In this document: piece by piece, positions 9,500 through 19,045 of the stretch | How positions within the stretch are numbered: the first letter of the stretch is position 1 | Layout of the letters: each line of letters opens with the position of its first letter | NCBI RefSeq assembly: GCF_004353915.1 | Contig: NZ_SMRP01000003.1 | Span: forward strand, 552,851 to 616,850 | Direction: 5' to 3' | Source of the DNA: Paraburkholderia silviterrae | Lineage (GTDB): Bacteria > Pseudomonadota > Gammaproteobacteria > Burkholderiales > Burkholderiaceae | Length of the DNA stretch: 64,000 nt | Notes under the pieces: model-generated | Told to the model about the DNA's origin: nothing | The model's database searches: none | Seen by the model: the letters and a program-made list of their open reading frames with translations, nothing else | Program-made: the position numbers and the translations under genes

Positions 9500-10135
9500 T
9501 CAGGCACGGTCGAGGTCGGCAAGTTCCTGTAAGGAATTGACATTGTAAAACGCACGCTCGTCGGCAAAGGCCACTTCGGCCGCCGTGTGGCGCGCGTACC
9601 ACGCACGCACCTTGCGCTCGCCCGCGTCCAGAAACGCCGCGAGGTCGCTGGCGAGCGAGGTGTGGACGAGTGCGAAGACGGGGTGCAGGCTGACTTCACC
9701 GGCCGCGTTCGCTGTCGTTGCCGTGGCGATCAGCGTGCTTTGCGCGCGTGCCGCTTCGGCCAGCCGTGCGCCGAGATCGGCTGGCAGCCACGGCGAATCG
9801 CAGGGCGCGCTCAGCAGCCATTCGGTGCGGGCCGCCCGCAGGCCGGCAAGCAGTCCCGCGAGCGGGCCGGGGTAGTCGGGCAGCGTATCGGCGATCACCT
9901 GCGCCTGCCACGGTGCGCCGAGTTCGGCATAGACATCGCGGTTGCGGTTCGCGCTGATGGCGAGGGCGCCCACCTGGGGCGCGAGGCGCGCCAACACGTG
10001 TGCGGCAAGCGGCTTGCCGTGCAGGCGCTGCAGACCTTTGTCGACGCCGCCCATGCGCTGGCCGCGGCCGCCCGCGAGCACGAGGCCGGTGAGTGCGGCG
10101 GCGGGGATGGCGGGGGCAGGCGAGGTCGGGGGCAT
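9500..10135 (-). CDS. mobA: Molybdenum cofactor guanylyltransferase
   Basis: Attaches GMP to the molybdenum cofactor, giving the dinucleotide form used by DMSO-reductase-family enzymes. The 211-residue protein has the nucleotidyltransferase motif LVLAGGRGQRMGGVDKGLQ near residue 17-35 and the metal-binding region LLSAPCDSPWLP near 100. The start at 10135 is chosen because the upstream in-frame extension is shadow sequence over moaA. It lies 7 bases after the moaA stop, so the two are surely co-transcribed. Confidence 0.93.
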   Translation of the reverse strand: MPPTSPAPAIPAAALTGLVLAGGRGQRMGGVDKGLQRLHGKPLAAHVLARLAPQVGALAISANRNRDVYAELGAPWQAQVIADTLPDYPGPLAGLLAGLRAARTEWLLSAPCDSPWLPADLGARLAEAARAQSTLIATATTANAAGEVSLHPVFALVHTSLASDLAAFLDAGERKVRAWYARHTAAEVAFADERAFYNVNSLQELADLDRA

Positions 10136-10142
10136 CGGCGTA

Positions 10143-11255
10143 TCAGCCGCCGATATAGGACATTTCGATACGGCGCTCTTCGCCCACAGCCGGGGCAGCC
10201 TCGCTGCCGCGCAGCTGCGAATAGCGGTCGGCGCGCTGCTCCCAGATCTGCGCAATCGTGGCCGAGATGGCGGCGTCGCTGGCCTCGCCGCGCAGCAACG
10301 CGCGCAGGTCGTAGCCCGTCGAGGCGAACAGGCACAGATACAGCTTGCCTTCGGTCGACAGGCGCGCGCGCGTGCAGTCGCCGCAGAACGCGCGCGTGAC
10401 GCTCGAAATCACGCCGATTTCGCCGGCGCCGTCAGCGTAGGCCCAGCGCTGCGCCGTTTCGGCTGCGTTATGCGCTTCCAGCGGAACGAGCGGGAAGTGC
10501 TCGGCGATGCGTGCGACCACGTCGGCCGACGGCAGCACCTCGGTCATGTTCCAGCCGTTCGAGGTGCCCACGTCCATGTATTCGATAAAGCGCAAGGTCA
10601 CGCCCGAACCGCGGAAGTGGCGCGCGAGCGGCACGATCTCGCTGTCGTTGGTGCCGCGCTTGACGACCATGTTGACCTTGAGCGGCGAGAGCCCCACGGT
10701 TTGCGCGACCGCAATGCCATTGAGCACGTCGGCGACCGCGAAGTCGGCGTCGTTCATGCGGCGAAAGAGGGCGTCGTCGAGCGCGTCGAGGCTCACCGTG
10801 ACGCGCGTGAGGCCCGCGTCGCGCAATGCGCGCGCCTTGCGCGCGAGCAGCGAGCCATTGGTCGTGAGCGTGAGGTCGAGCGGCTCGCCCCCTCGCGTGC
10901 GCAGCTTCGCGAGACGCTCGATCAGGAATTCGATGTTCTTGCGCAGGAGCGGCTCGCCCCCGGTCAGGCGAATCTTGGTAACGCCATGCGCGACGAAAAG
11001 CCGCGCAAGACGTTCGATTTCTTCGAGCGAAAGCAGCGCTGAATGCGGCAGGAACGGGTAGTCCTTGTCGAAAACCGCGCGCGGCATGCAGTAGACGCAG
11101 CGGAAGTTGCAGCGGTCCGTGACGGAGATGCGCAGGTCGTGCAGCGGTCGCGCGAGGGTGTCGAACAGCTCGCCGGACGGCGCGCGCACGGCCTCTGCGG
11201 CCGGGCTGGGCGGCAGCGAACGGACGTCGGCAACAGGGATGATGCGTCTGGACAT
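10143..11255 (-). CDS. moaA: GTP 3',8-cyclase MoaA
   Basis: Radical SAM enzyme that starts molybdopterin synthesis by cyclising GTP. The 370-residue protein has the SAM-cluster motif CNFRCVYC near residues 47-54, the LTGGEPLLR motif, and a second iron-sulphur cluster motif in [10 protein letters not shown] ... LCLF in the C-terminal part. It ends in the conserved Gly-Gly tail (SYIGG), which is needed for activity in the family. The start [10 protein letters not shown] lies at 11255; upstream in-frame sequence is not protein-like. First gene of moaA-mobA-moeA. Confidence 0.96.
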   Translation of the reverse strand: MSRRIIPVADVRSLPPSPAAEAVRAPSGELFDTLARPLHDLRISVTDRCNFRCVYCMPRAVFDKDYPFLPHSALLSLEEIERLARLFVAHGVTKIRLTGGEPLLRKNIEFLIERLAKLRTRGGEPLDLTLTTNGSLLARKARALRDAGLTRVTVSLDALDDALFRRMNDADFAVADVLNGIAVAQTVGLSPLKVNMVVKRGTNDSEIVPLARHFRGSGVTLRFIEYMDVGTSNGWNMTEVLPSADVVARIAEHFPLVPLEAHNAAETAQRWAYADGAGEIGVISSVTRAFCGDCTRARLSTEGKLYLCLFASTGYDLRALLRGEASDAAISATIAQIWEQRADRYSQLRGSEAAPAVGEERRIEMSYIGG

Positions 11256-11403
11256 GGTGGGCTCGTACTCGCGATAGCTCGATTTTAGCCCAACCGCGCT
11301 TTGCCCATTGCCAATTTGATATATCAGCCGGCGCCTGGCCGTCAGAAGCGATGCTCTCCGTGCGCGGCGGTGCATCAACTTGACGACATCCTGTCACGCA
11401 CCG

Positions 11404-12243
11404 TCAGGTGCGATAGACGAATATCCGTGTGCCTTTGGGGCTGCTGTCCCAGAGTCGCTTCATGGCCGCTTCGGAACCCACGCCCATACATCCGTGGCTT
11501 GCCCCGTAATACCCTTCCGACTGGAACTGATACGACAAATGGAAGGCTTCGCCCGTGGCAGGGGAGGCGTCCCACGAAATAAACATCGCATACGGCATCG
11601 GCGTGCCGTAAATGCTGGACACGTGATTACGGCTCTTGTGGGTAATACGGCCGTAACCTTCCCCCGTTAGATAGCGGGGGCCACGCGCGTCCCCCGGACG
11701 AACGTAAAACGCCCACTGCGGCTTGCCGCTTTCGTACACCGTAGCGGTATAGGTGGTTTTATCCACGCAAACGATCCGCCTGGCCTTGGTGCACTCGCTC
11801 GGCGCAGTGGCGGGCGGGCTAGCCGCGCCAAAGTCAAAACCCGCCGGAAATACCGGAGGGCCGCCGAGCGCATCGTGCGGCTCAACGGCCGGGTTCGCGG
11901 CGAGAGCAATGGCTGCTTGATCCTGGATCATTTTGATCGCTTGAGACATGGGCGTCCCGGCCGGAGGTAGCGCCACCCGGACTGGCGTCATAGCTTGGGT
12001 CGTGAGCGGCGCAGGGGTGGCTGCGCCATCCGCTGTTGCGATCTTCGAAGCGGTGGGGGTTGCCTCTGCGCCAGGCGACGCAGAGGCCGCCGCGACGGAG
12101 GGAGGCGTGGTGCCAGAAGGTGTCCCGTCGGCGCGGTATCCCGCCGGTGAGTTACCGGCACCGATCGCCACGACGGCTAAGGCTCCTGTCGCCAGCAGCG
12201 CACCCGCCACGATACCCCGACGAACCCATGCGTGCCCCATCAT
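11404..12243 (-). CDS. L,D-transpeptidase family (YkuD) protein, periplasmic
   Basis: A 279-residue exported protein. It has a basic start, a hydrophobic segment at about 8-30, a Pro/Ala/Thr-rich linker to about 95, then a YkuD domain from about residue 155. The catalytic region reads ASHGCMGVGS near 250, with His and Cys in place. Family members cross-link peptidoglycan or anchor lipoproteins to it. The residue after H-G-C-hydrophobic is Gly where Arg or Asn is usual, so activity should not be assumed. It is monocistronic, downstream of nothing obvious, and transcribed leftward toward moaA. Confidence 0.85.
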   Translation of the reverse strand: MMGHAWVRRGIVAGALLATGALAVVAIGAGNSPAGYRADGTPSGTTPPSVAAASASPGAEATPTASKIATADGAATPAPLTTQAMTPVRVALPPAGTPMSQAIKMIQDQAAIALAANPAVEPHDALGGPPVFPAGFDFGAASPPATAPSECTKARRIVCVDKTTYTATVYESGKPQWAFYVRPGDARGPRYLTGEGYGRITHKSRNHVSSIYGTPMPYAMFISWDASPATGEAFHLSYQFQSEGYYGASHGCMGVGSEAAMKRLWDSSPKGTRIFVYRT

Positions 12244-12501
12244 TGAATCTCCAAACGCGGGACTTTCAGCGCCGCATCGTCACTTTTCCAGAAATTGGCG
12301 CGTCATATGACGCAAGCCTCACCAACGGGCATGGTATGTGTTTCCACTCAGTTTCACGACTGCGTCTGGCGGATTACTGGCTGTGCGTCAAGCCGGTTGA
12401 AATCTGACCGACCTGGATCGTGAGTCACACGGTCGCATTTGCACTGGTCCGCATTCCAGGCTGTCCTGCCTTTCGCTTGCTTCTGGTTCAGCCTTCGCAA
12501 T
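12244..12501. other. Interval between L,D-transpeptidase gene and rne terminator
   Basis: Gene-free. It must carry the promoter of the leftward L,D-transpeptidase gene, but I see no clear -10/-35 pair and no other feature. Confidence 0.4.
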
Positions 12502-12550
12502 AAAAAACACCCCAAAGGTTGGACCAGTGGCCAACTTTTGGGGTGCTGTT
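12502..12550 (-). terminator. Intrinsic terminator of rne
   Basis: On the minus strand a stem CACCCCAAAAGTTGG / CCAACCTTTGGGGTG with a short loop is followed by six T. It lies about 55 bases after the rne stop. Confidence 0.9.
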
Positions 12551-12604
12551 CAATCTAGCGGCTGCCTGGGCGGCTCATCCGCTCAGGCAGCGCTCGCGCG
12601 GCGG

Positions 12605-15600
12605 TTACGGCTGGCGGGTCGTTTCCACCTGCTGCATCGGCGCGCTGTCAGCCGGCGGCAGCGGCTTGCGCTCGCGCGGCACACGCGCGGGCTTCACCAG
12701 TTGCGCGGCGGCGTCCTGCGCGGCGCGCAGCTTGACGGAGTCGGTGTTGACCCACTCGAGGCCAGCCGATTCCAGCATCGGACGCAGCGTGTCGGCCGTG
12801 TCGGCCGCGCCGGCTTGCGTGTGACGCTGGGTCGCGGTCTCGGCAATCACCGTTGCGGTTTCGGCGTGCGCCACAACTGCTTCGACGCGCGTTTCGACCG
12901 GCTCGGGCTGAGCGACGACGGCCGGCTCGGCAGCTGCTGCGGGCGGCGCTTCGACGCGGTCTTCGCGGACCGCCAGCGTTTCGGCAGCAGCGGGCTCCAC
13001 GATGGGCGCTGCAGGCGTTGCGGCTTCGGCCACCGGCGCAGCGGCAGTCTTGGCCGGCTCGGCCTCAACCGGCGTGGCGGCAGCAACCGGTTCGACGACG
13101 GGCGCGGCCGGTACGGCAGCAGGCGCCGCCGATTCGGTAGCGGCCTCAGCCGTGGTCTCGACCGGCGCGGCCGTCACGGCGACCGACGCTTCGGCGACCG
13201 ACGCTTCGGCGACCGACGTTTCGATCACTTGCGCAGGTTGCTCCGCTTGCGCGGCTTCGGCAGCAGCGGCGGTTGCGACCGGCAGGGCGGTCACGACCAC
13301 GGCCTCGGCGACGGAAGCATGAACGGCGGCTTCCGGCGCATGGGCTTCGGCCTGGGCTTCGACGCGCTCGGCAGCTTGCTCGCCCGCAGGCGCGGCAACG
13401 GCCGCTTCGTCGGTGCTTTCGTCGCTGCCTTCATCGGCGCCAGCAGCGCCTTCGAGCCCTTGCGTGCCTTCCGCATCGCGCTCGCGGCGACCGCCGCGGC
13501 GGCCGCGGCGGCGGCGGCGGCGCTCTTCACCTTGCGATGTTGCGCTGTCTTCCTCGGCACCGGCGTGGGTCACACCGTCGGTGAGGGCGGCCTGGGCTGC
13601 TTCGGCGGTGTCGGCTTCGGTGCTGGCGGCGTCGAGGCGTGCTTCCTGCGCCTCGGCGGCTTCGGGCGGTTGCTGGCGTCGGCGTTCGCCACGCTCGGCG
13701 CGTTCACGGCGCTCGCCGCGCTCCTGGCGCTCCTGGCGCTCGCCGCGCGGTGCGGCTTCTGCAGTCTCGCTGCGCTCCTGACCGCGCTCGACGCGCTCGA
13801 TGCGCTGCTCGCGCTCGGCGCGTGGCTCACGGCCTTCGCGTGCCTCACGCGGTTCGCGTTGTTCGCGCGGCTCACGGGATTCACGCGGCTCACGTGCGTC
13901 ACGCGGCTCGCGGGTGCCGCGGCCTTCACGGCCTTCGCGACCCTCGCGTGCTTCACGCGGCTCGCGTTCTTCGCGGCGCCCCGACGGCTGGCCGGTGCGC
14001 GTGCCGCTAGCGGCCTCGCCACGGCCGGCCGCGTCGCGGCCGCCGCTTCGGCGGTTGCGGTTGCGGTCGGCGGAGCCGGCCCCAGCGCCGGCTTTCTCGC
14101 CGCGCTCGGTGCGGGCTTCGCGTGCCGGACGGGCAGCCTTATCCTGCTGCTCGACCGGAGCCGGAGCGGGGGCTGCAGCCGGTGCGCCGCCAAACAGACG
14201 CTTGATGAACGCGAAGAAGCCGCCGCCCGCCGGCGCGGCTGCGACCGGCGCGCCCACGGGAGCGGCTTCAACCGGCTTGACCGCCGCGGAGGGAGCCGGA
14301 CGCTCGGGCGTGATGCCCTTCACCGCGGCTTCCTGCTTCGGCTTGGGTTCGGCCGTGCGCTTGCTGTAGCCGGTCTCCGACTCGAGCTCGCGCGCGGCCT
14401 CTTCGGCCATCTTCCAGGAGGCGCGCGGGTCGTCGAGGCGGGTGTCGTCGTGACGCAGGCGCTCGAGCTTGTAGTGCGGCGTTTCGAGGTGCTTGTTCGG
14501 GATCAGCACCACGCCGACCTTGAAGCGCGACTCGATCTTGTTGATCTCCGCGCGCTTTTCGTTGAGCAGGAAGGCGGTCACTTCGACCGGCACCTGGCAA
14601 TGGATTGCCGCGGTGTTTTCCTTCATTGCCTCTTCCTGGATGATGCGCAGGACCTGAAGCGCCGACGATTCCGTATCGCGGATATGGCCCGTGCCGTTGC
14701 AGCGCGGGCAGGTGACGTGGCTGCCTTCCGAGAGGGCCGGGCGCAGGCGCTGGCGCGAGAGCTCCATCAGGCCGAAGCGCGAGATCTTGCCCATCTGCAC
14801 GCGGGCGCGGTCGTGGCGCAGCGCGTCCTTCAGGCGCTGCTCGACTTCGCGCTGGCTCTTGGCCGACTCCATGTCGATGAAGTCGATCACGATCAGGCCG
14901 CCCAGGTCGCGCAGACGCAGCTGGCGCGCGACTTCGTCGGCGGCTTCGAGGTTGGTGCGCGCGGCGGTTTCCTCGATGTCGGCGCCCTTGGTGGCGCGCG
15001 CCGAGTTCACGTCGATGGCGACGAGCGCCTCGGTGTGGTCGATCACGATCGCGCCGCCCGAGGGCAGCGGCACCGTGCGCGAGTACGCCGTCTCGATCTG
15101 GTGCTCGATCTGGAAGCGCGAGAAGAGCGGCACGTCGTCGTGGTACCGCTTCACCTTATTGACATTGTCCGGCATCACGATATCCATGAAGGCGCGCGCC
15201 TGGTCATAGATTTCGGTGGTGTCGATGAGGATTTCGCCAATGTCGGGCTGGAAGTAGTCGCGGATCGCGCGGATCACGAGGCTCGATTCCAGGTAGATCA
15301 GCATGGGCTGGCCGGACTGGCCGGCCTGCGACGCGGCTTCGATGGCGCGCCACAGTTGCAGCAGGTAGTTCAGGTCCCACTGGAGCTCTTCGGCGGAGCG
15401 GCCGATGCCGGCCGTGCGCGCGATGATGCTCATGCCTTCCGGCAGTTGCAGCTGCGCCATGGTTTCGCGCAGCTCCTGGCGGTCGTCGCCCTCGATGCGG
15501 CGCGAGACGCCGCCGCCGCGCGGGTTGTTCGGCATGAGGACGAGGTAGCGGCCGGCGAGCGAGATGAACGTGGTGAGTGCGGCGCCCTTGTTGCCGCGCT

Positions 15601-15919
15601 CTTCCTTCTCGACCTGGACGATCAGCTCCTGACCCTCCTTGAGGGCGTCCTGAATGCGCGCGCCGCGCATGTCGATGCCTTCGCGGAAGTACTGGCGGGC
15701 GACTTCCTTGAACGGCAGGAAGCCGTGGCGGTCTTCGCCGTAGTTGACGAAACACGCTTCGAGCGACGGCTCGATGCGCGTGACGATGCCCTTGTAAATG
15801 TTGCCTTTGCGCTGTTCGCGCCCGGCGGTTTCGATGTCGATGTCGATCAGCTTTTGTCCATCGACGATGGCGACGCGCAGCTCTTCCTGCTGCGTCGCGT
15901 TGAACAACATTCGTTTCAT
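12605..15919 (-). CDS. rne: Ribonuclease E
   Basis: Endoribonuclease that starts mRNA decay and processes rRNA and tRNA. The 1104-residue protein has the S1 RNA-binding domain (about 36-130), the 5'-sensor and DNase I-like catalytic region with aspartates in VAIDVNSARATKG and LIVIDFIDM, and the zinc-link CPRCNGTG (about 405-410). After about residue 530 the sequence is low-complexity. An Arg/Glu-rich segment (about 560-800) is the likely RNA-binding and degradosome scaffold, followed by an Ala/Val/Glu/Pro-rich tail to the end. Divergent from rluC, as in E. coli. A 1131-codon mirror ORF on the other strand is a composition artefact. Confidence 0.97.
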   Translation of the reverse strand: MKRMLFNATQQEELRVAIVDGQKLIDIDIETAGREQRKGNIYKGIVTRIEPSLEACFVNYGEDRHGFLPFKEVARQYFREGIDMRGARIQDALKEGQELIVQVEKEERGNKGAALTTFISLAGRYLVLMPNNPRGGGVSRRIEGDDRQELRETMAQLQLPEGMSIIARTAGIGRSAEELQWDLNYLLQLWRAIEAASQAGQSGQPMLIYLESSLVIRAIRDYFQPDIGEILIDTTEIYDQARAFMDIVMPDNVNKVKRYHDDVPLFSRFQIEHQIETAYSRTVPLPSGGAIVIDHTEALVAIDVNSARATKGADIEETAARTNLEAADEVARQLRLRDLGGLIVIDFIDMESAKSQREVEQRLKDALRHDRARVQMGKISRFGLMELSRQRLRPALSEGSHVTCPRCNGTGHIRDTESSALQVLRIIQEEAMKENTAAIHCQVPVEVTAFLLNEKRAEINKIESRFKVGVVLIPNKHLETPHYKLERLRHDDTRLDDPRASWKMAEEAARELESETGYSKRTAEPKPKQEAAVKGITPERPAPSAAVKPVEAAPVGAPVAAAPAGGGFFAFIKRLFGGAPAAAPAPAPVEQQDKAARPAREARTERGEKAGAGAGSADRNRNRRSGGRDAAGRGEAASGTRTGQPSGRREEREPREAREGREGREGRGTREPRDAREPRESREPREQREPREAREGREPRAEREQRIERVERGQERSETAEAAPRGERQERQERGERRERAERGERRRQQPPEAAEAQEARLDAASTEADTAEAAQAALTDGVTHAGAEEDSATSQGEERRRRRRGRRGGRRERDAEGTQGLEGAAGADEGSDESTDEAAVAAPAGEQAAERVEAQAEAHAPEAAVHASVAEAVVVTALPVATAAAAEAAQAEQPAQVIETSVAEASVAEASVAVTAAPVETTAEAATESAAPAAVPAAPVVEPVAAATPVEAEPAKTAAAPVAEAATPAAPIVEPAAAETLAVREDRVEAPPAAAAEPAVVAQPEPVETRVEAVVAHAETATVIAETATQRHTQAGAADTADTLRPMLESAGLEWVNTDSVKLRAAQDAAAQLVKPARVPRERKPLPPADSAPMQQVETTRQP
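13178..13223. repeat. 15-bp tandem repeat inside rne
   Basis: About three copies of a 15-base unit (core CGACCGACGCTTCGG) encode repeated EASVA pentapeptides in the disordered RNase E tail. In-frame unit length means copy-number change would not break the gene. Confidence 0.75.
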
Positions 15920-16816
15920 TGAACGGCTCCAGTGCGGCTTCGCGCGCGGCCCTGACTTTTGAGGCGCCCGACGCTTCGACGGGCAGCACAGGGACGGGCA
16001 GCGGCAAGCCGCGCCTTATTGTGTTTTCACAAGCACGCTGGAGCAGGAACGATGGCGGGGAGAATTGCCTTTCGGGCGCCCGGCCTGGCGTTGCGTTGCC
16101 AGGGACGGCCGCGTGGGCTCATGCGAAATACGTCTTCAACAAGCGACAAGACGTGCCGCGGAAAGAACGACGGCACGGGTTTCCTGCGCTTCCGATCCGC
16201 CCGCCGCCGCCTGATCGCCATGAGTTGCGTGCGTTGGCGGCAAATTGCGCCATGCACGACCACGACAGGACATGGGCCGCAGCCGCGAACTGCGCGCGCT
16301 GCCGGCTGGATCTACTTTGCGGCATGAAGCATCAAGCACATGCCGCGCACGGGAAGCTTTCAGGAACGCCCGCCTTCCCCCTCGGGATGTCTCGCCACTT
16401 TTGACGTCGCCGTGTCCCGCACGTTGCCGGGACGCTTCGGGCGCTCGCCGTATTTTCGCCACCAGCGCGTCGGGCTGCGGTCGCTTCGAATCACTTCGAC
16501 CGCGCGGCGCGACGCACCGGATGAATTCTTTATACCAACCTTCCGTTACCGTCGGAGTCCGTCTCGACCGAACGTGCCTGTGGGCGCCGTCCCTGCCGTG
16601 CGCGGATTTCCGTGCGTGCAACTCGTTGCATCTCTTCAGGCGGGGTGAGCAACCAGCCCCGGGCGCAAGTAAAATGTCGGTTTATCGCTTGCCGCCTGCA
16701 CATGCTGCGCGGTTCAAGATCCCGACGAACTGCCCTTGGGTATGAGTCGGGCGAATCAGGACCTTTTTGGCCGTTTGGCCTGCCGTCGCGTTAGCGCTGG
16801 GCAAATTATATTCAGA
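15920..16816. other. 897-base gene-free divergent region between rne and rluC
   Basis: No ORF here has convincing protein character on either strand. In E. coli the rne mRNA has a long 5' leader used for autoregulation, and a long leader is plausible here too. A candidate leftward promoter is listed separately. On the plus strand AT-rich stretches near 16670-16680 and 16803-16812 precede rluC and may hold its promoter, but the match is weak. Confidence 0.6.
16529..16537 (-). promoter_or_regulatory. Candidate extended -10 promoter for rne
   Basis: On the minus strand the sequence reads TTGGTATAAA, that is TG-n-TATAAA, an extended -10 with 5 of 6 matches. No good -35 is visible at the usual distance. 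Use of this promoter would give an rne leader of about 600 bases. Inference only. Confidence 0.3.
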
Positions 16817-17854
16817 ATGAAAGAGTTAGGCAAAATATCCCAGAATCAGGTCGCGAGCGACCAGGTTTCGTTCGTCGAGATCGACGAAGGCGCCGCCGGT
16901 CAGCGGATCGACAATTTCTTGCTGCGCGTCTGTAAGGGCGTGCCGAAGAGCCACATCTATCGCATTCTGCGCAGCGGGGAAGTGCGCGTGAATAAGGGGC
17001 GCATCGACGCGCAGTACCGGCTCGAGCTGGGCGACCTCGTGCGCGTGCCGCCCATGCGCGTCGCGCAGCCGAGCGAGGCAGCTGGCGCGACACCCGTGCC
17101 CGCGGCGGAGTTCAGCGTGCTGTACGAGGACGATGCGCTGCTCGTCATCGACAAGCCCGCCGGCGTGGCCGTGCATGGCGGCAGCGGCGTGGCCTTCGGC
17201 GTCATCGAGCAGTTGCGCGAGGCGCGGCCGCATGCCAAGTTCCTCGAGCTCGTGCACCGGCTCGACCGCGAGACCTCCGGCGTGCTGATGCTCGCGAAAA
17301 AGCGCGCGGCGCTGGTCGGCCTGCACGAGCAGATGCGCGAGAACAAGACCGACAAGCGCTATTACGCGTGCGTCCACGGAGAATGGGCGAGCGACTGGGG
17401 GCGCCGGCGCGCTGTCAAGGAGCCGCTTCATAAGTATCTGACCCCGGAAGGCGAGCGTCGCGTGCGCGTGCAGCCCGACGGGATGCCGTCGCATACGGTG
17501 TTCAATCTCGTCGAGCGCTGGCCCGGCTACGCGCTCGTCGAGGCCGAGCTCAAGACCGGCCGCACGCATCAGATCCGCGTGCACCTGGCCCACCTGGGCC
17601 TGCCGATCGTCGGCGACGCCAAGTACGGGGATTTCGCGCTCAACAAGGCGCTCGCGCGCAACGGCGCGAAACCCGGCGTCAAGCGCATGTTCCTGCATGC
17701 GCACCGGCTCAAGCTCACGCACCCGATCACGGGCGCGCCGCTGCAATTCGAGGCACCGCTGCCGCCCGAGCTGCGCCGCTTTGTCGGCGAGTTGCGCGCG
17801 CAGCGCGATGCGACGGGTGAAGGCGAGAACCACGCCGCCGCGCAACCCGAATGA
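16817..17854 (+). CDS. rluC: 23S rRNA pseudouridine synthase RluC
   Basis: Makes pseudouridines in 23S rRNA (positions 955, 2504 and 2580 in E. coli). The 345-residue protein has an N-terminal S4 domain (about 25-80, RIDNFLLRVCKGVPKSHIYR) and the synthase domain with catalytic aspartate D150 in HRLDRETSG. The C-terminal K-T-G-R-T-H-Q-I-R-V-H segment is also conserved. ATG 16817 matches family starts, whereas ATG 16736 would add an unrelated 27 residues. Divergent from rne as in enterics; first of a rightward group with the phosphatase, Rieske and peptidase genes. Confidence 0.95.
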   Translation: MKELGKISQNQVASDQVSFVEIDEGAAGQRIDNFLLRVCKGVPKSHIYRILRSGEVRVNKGRIDAQYRLELGDLVRVPPMRVAQPSEAAGATPVPAAEFSVLYEDDALLVIDKPAGVAVHGGSGVAFGVIEQLREARPHAKFLELVHRLDRETSGVLMLAKKRAALVGLHEQMRENKTDKRYYACVHGEWASDWGRRRAVKEPLHKYLTPEGERRVRVQPDGMPSHTVFNLVERWPGYALVEAELKTGRTHQIRVHLAHLGLPIVGDAKYGDFALNKALARNGAKPGVKRMFLHAHRLKLTHPITGAPLQFEAPLPPELRRFVGELRAQRDATGEGENHAAAQPE

Positions 17855-17959
17855 AGGCACGGCGTCACGACGGGCGCCACCACGGACGTCACGAACGACG
17901 CCACAATGAACCGGGGAGCAAGCCGGACTCAAGAACAACAGTGTTTGGAGAAGGACCGC

Positions 17960-18619
17960 ATGGCCCGAGAGCAATTTGACCTGATTGTGTTCGACTGGGA
18001 CGGCACGCTGATGGACTCGACCGCCCACATCACCCGCAGCATCCAGGCCGCGTGCCGCGACCTGGGGCTGCCTGTGCCCGGCGACGAGGCCGCGAGCTAC
18101 GTCATCGGCCTCGGCTTGCGCGAAGCGCTGCAGATTGCCGCGCCCACGCTCGACCCCGCCGATTATCCGCGCCTCGTGGAGCGCTACCGCGTCCATTACC
18201 TGCTGAAGGATCAGCAAACCGAGCTGTTCTCGGGCGTGCGCGAGATGCTCGCCGAACTGCGCGACACGGGCTATCTGCTTGCGGTGGCGACCGGCAAGAG
18301 CCGGGTGGGGCTGAACCGCGCGCTCGCCGAAGCGAGGCTCACGAGCCTGTTCGACGGCACCCGTTGCGCCGACGAGACCTTCTCGAAGCCGCATCCGGCC
18401 ATGCTGCAGGAACTCACGCGCGAATTGGGGCAGGATCTTAACCGAACGGTGATGATCGGCGACACAACCCACGATCTGCAGATGGCCGCCAACGCCGGCG
18501 CGGCGGGCGTGGGCGTGGCCTACGGCGCCCATTCGCCGGGTGCGCTGGAGGTGCTCGCGCCGCAGTACATCGCGCCGGACGTGGCGGCGCTCGCCGCCTG
18601 GCTGCGGGAGCACGCATGA
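17960..18619 (+). CDS. HAD-IA phosphatase (phosphoglycolate phosphatase-like)
   Basis: A 219-residue haloacid dehalogenase hydrolase. Motif I is FDWDGTLMDS with nucleophile D12 and D14, motif II ATGKS near 110, the motif III lysine in FSKPHPAM near 142, and motif IV MIGDTTHDLQMA near 165. A helical cap lies between motifs I and II. The substrate is not evident; it is likely a phosphorylated small metabolite. The start at 17960 follows GGAGAAGG; ATG 17906 lacks support. Overlaps the Rieske gene by four bases (ATGA). Confidence 0.88.
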   Translation: MAREQFDLIVFDWDGTLMDSTAHITRSIQAACRDLGLPVPGDEAASYVIGLGLREALQIAAPTLDPADYPRLVERYRVHYLLKDQQTELFSGVREMLAELRDTGYLLAVATGKSRVGLNRALAEARLTSLFDGTRCADETFSKPHPAMLQELTRELGQDLNRTVMIGDTTHDLQMAANAGAAGVGVAYGAHSPGALEVLAPQYIAPDVAALAAWLREHA

Positions 18620-19029
18620 GCGCGCATCCACAGATGAGCGCGACGACGCAGCATGCCCCCGTGCGCGTGTGCGCAGCCGAAGCGCTAGTCGAAGGCGGCG
18701 CAGGCCAGCGCATGAGCGCGACTTACGCGGGCGGCGACGCCGTGGTGTTCTTTGTGCGCTACGGCGGCGAGGTGTACGGCTACCTGAACCGTTGCGCGCA
18801 TGTGCCCATGGAGCTCGATTGGGTCGAAGGGCAGTTCTTCGAGTCATCGGGCCTCTATATCATGTGCGCAACGCACGGCGCGATCTATCAGCCCGACACG
18901 GGCAAGTGCGTGGGCGGCCCGTGCCGCGGCGCCCGGCTGCGCCCGGTGCGTGTCGAGGAACGCGACACGCCCGAGGGCCGTGCGGTATTCTGGCTGCCGG
19001 ACGACGATTTGAGTCCGACCCCATCCTGA
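18616..19029 (+). CDS. Small Rieske [2Fe-2S] protein
   Basis: A 137-residue soluble protein with a single Rieske domain. Cluster ligands are C60 and H62 (RCAHVP) and C84 and H87 (CATHG), followed by GGPCRGARLRP, the loop that covers the cluster. There is no membrane helix or catalytic oxygenase domain, so it looks like a ferredoxin-type Rieske or a subunit whose partner is unknown. It starts inside the phosphatase stop and is followed after 16 bases by the S49 peptidase, so all three are probably co-transcribed. Confidence 0.9.
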   Translation: MSAHPQMSATTQHAPVRVCAAEALVEGGAGQRMSATYAGGDAVVFFVRYGGEVYGYLNRCAHVPMELDWVEGQFFESSGLYIMCATHGAIYQPDTGKCVGGPCRGARLRPVRVEERDTPEGRAVFWLPDDDLSPTPS

Positions 19030-19045
19030 TCTTCATTGCCCACGC

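Noticed and set aside
12527-15922. 1131-codon open frame antisense to rne
   Set aside because: It mirrors rne in a high-GC region; composition is unlike a protein (Arg/Gly/Ala runs) and rne itself is certain.
16136-16621. 161-codon minus-strand frame in the rne/rluC gap
   Set aside because: No ribosome binding site, Arg/Ser-rich composition, no recognisable family.
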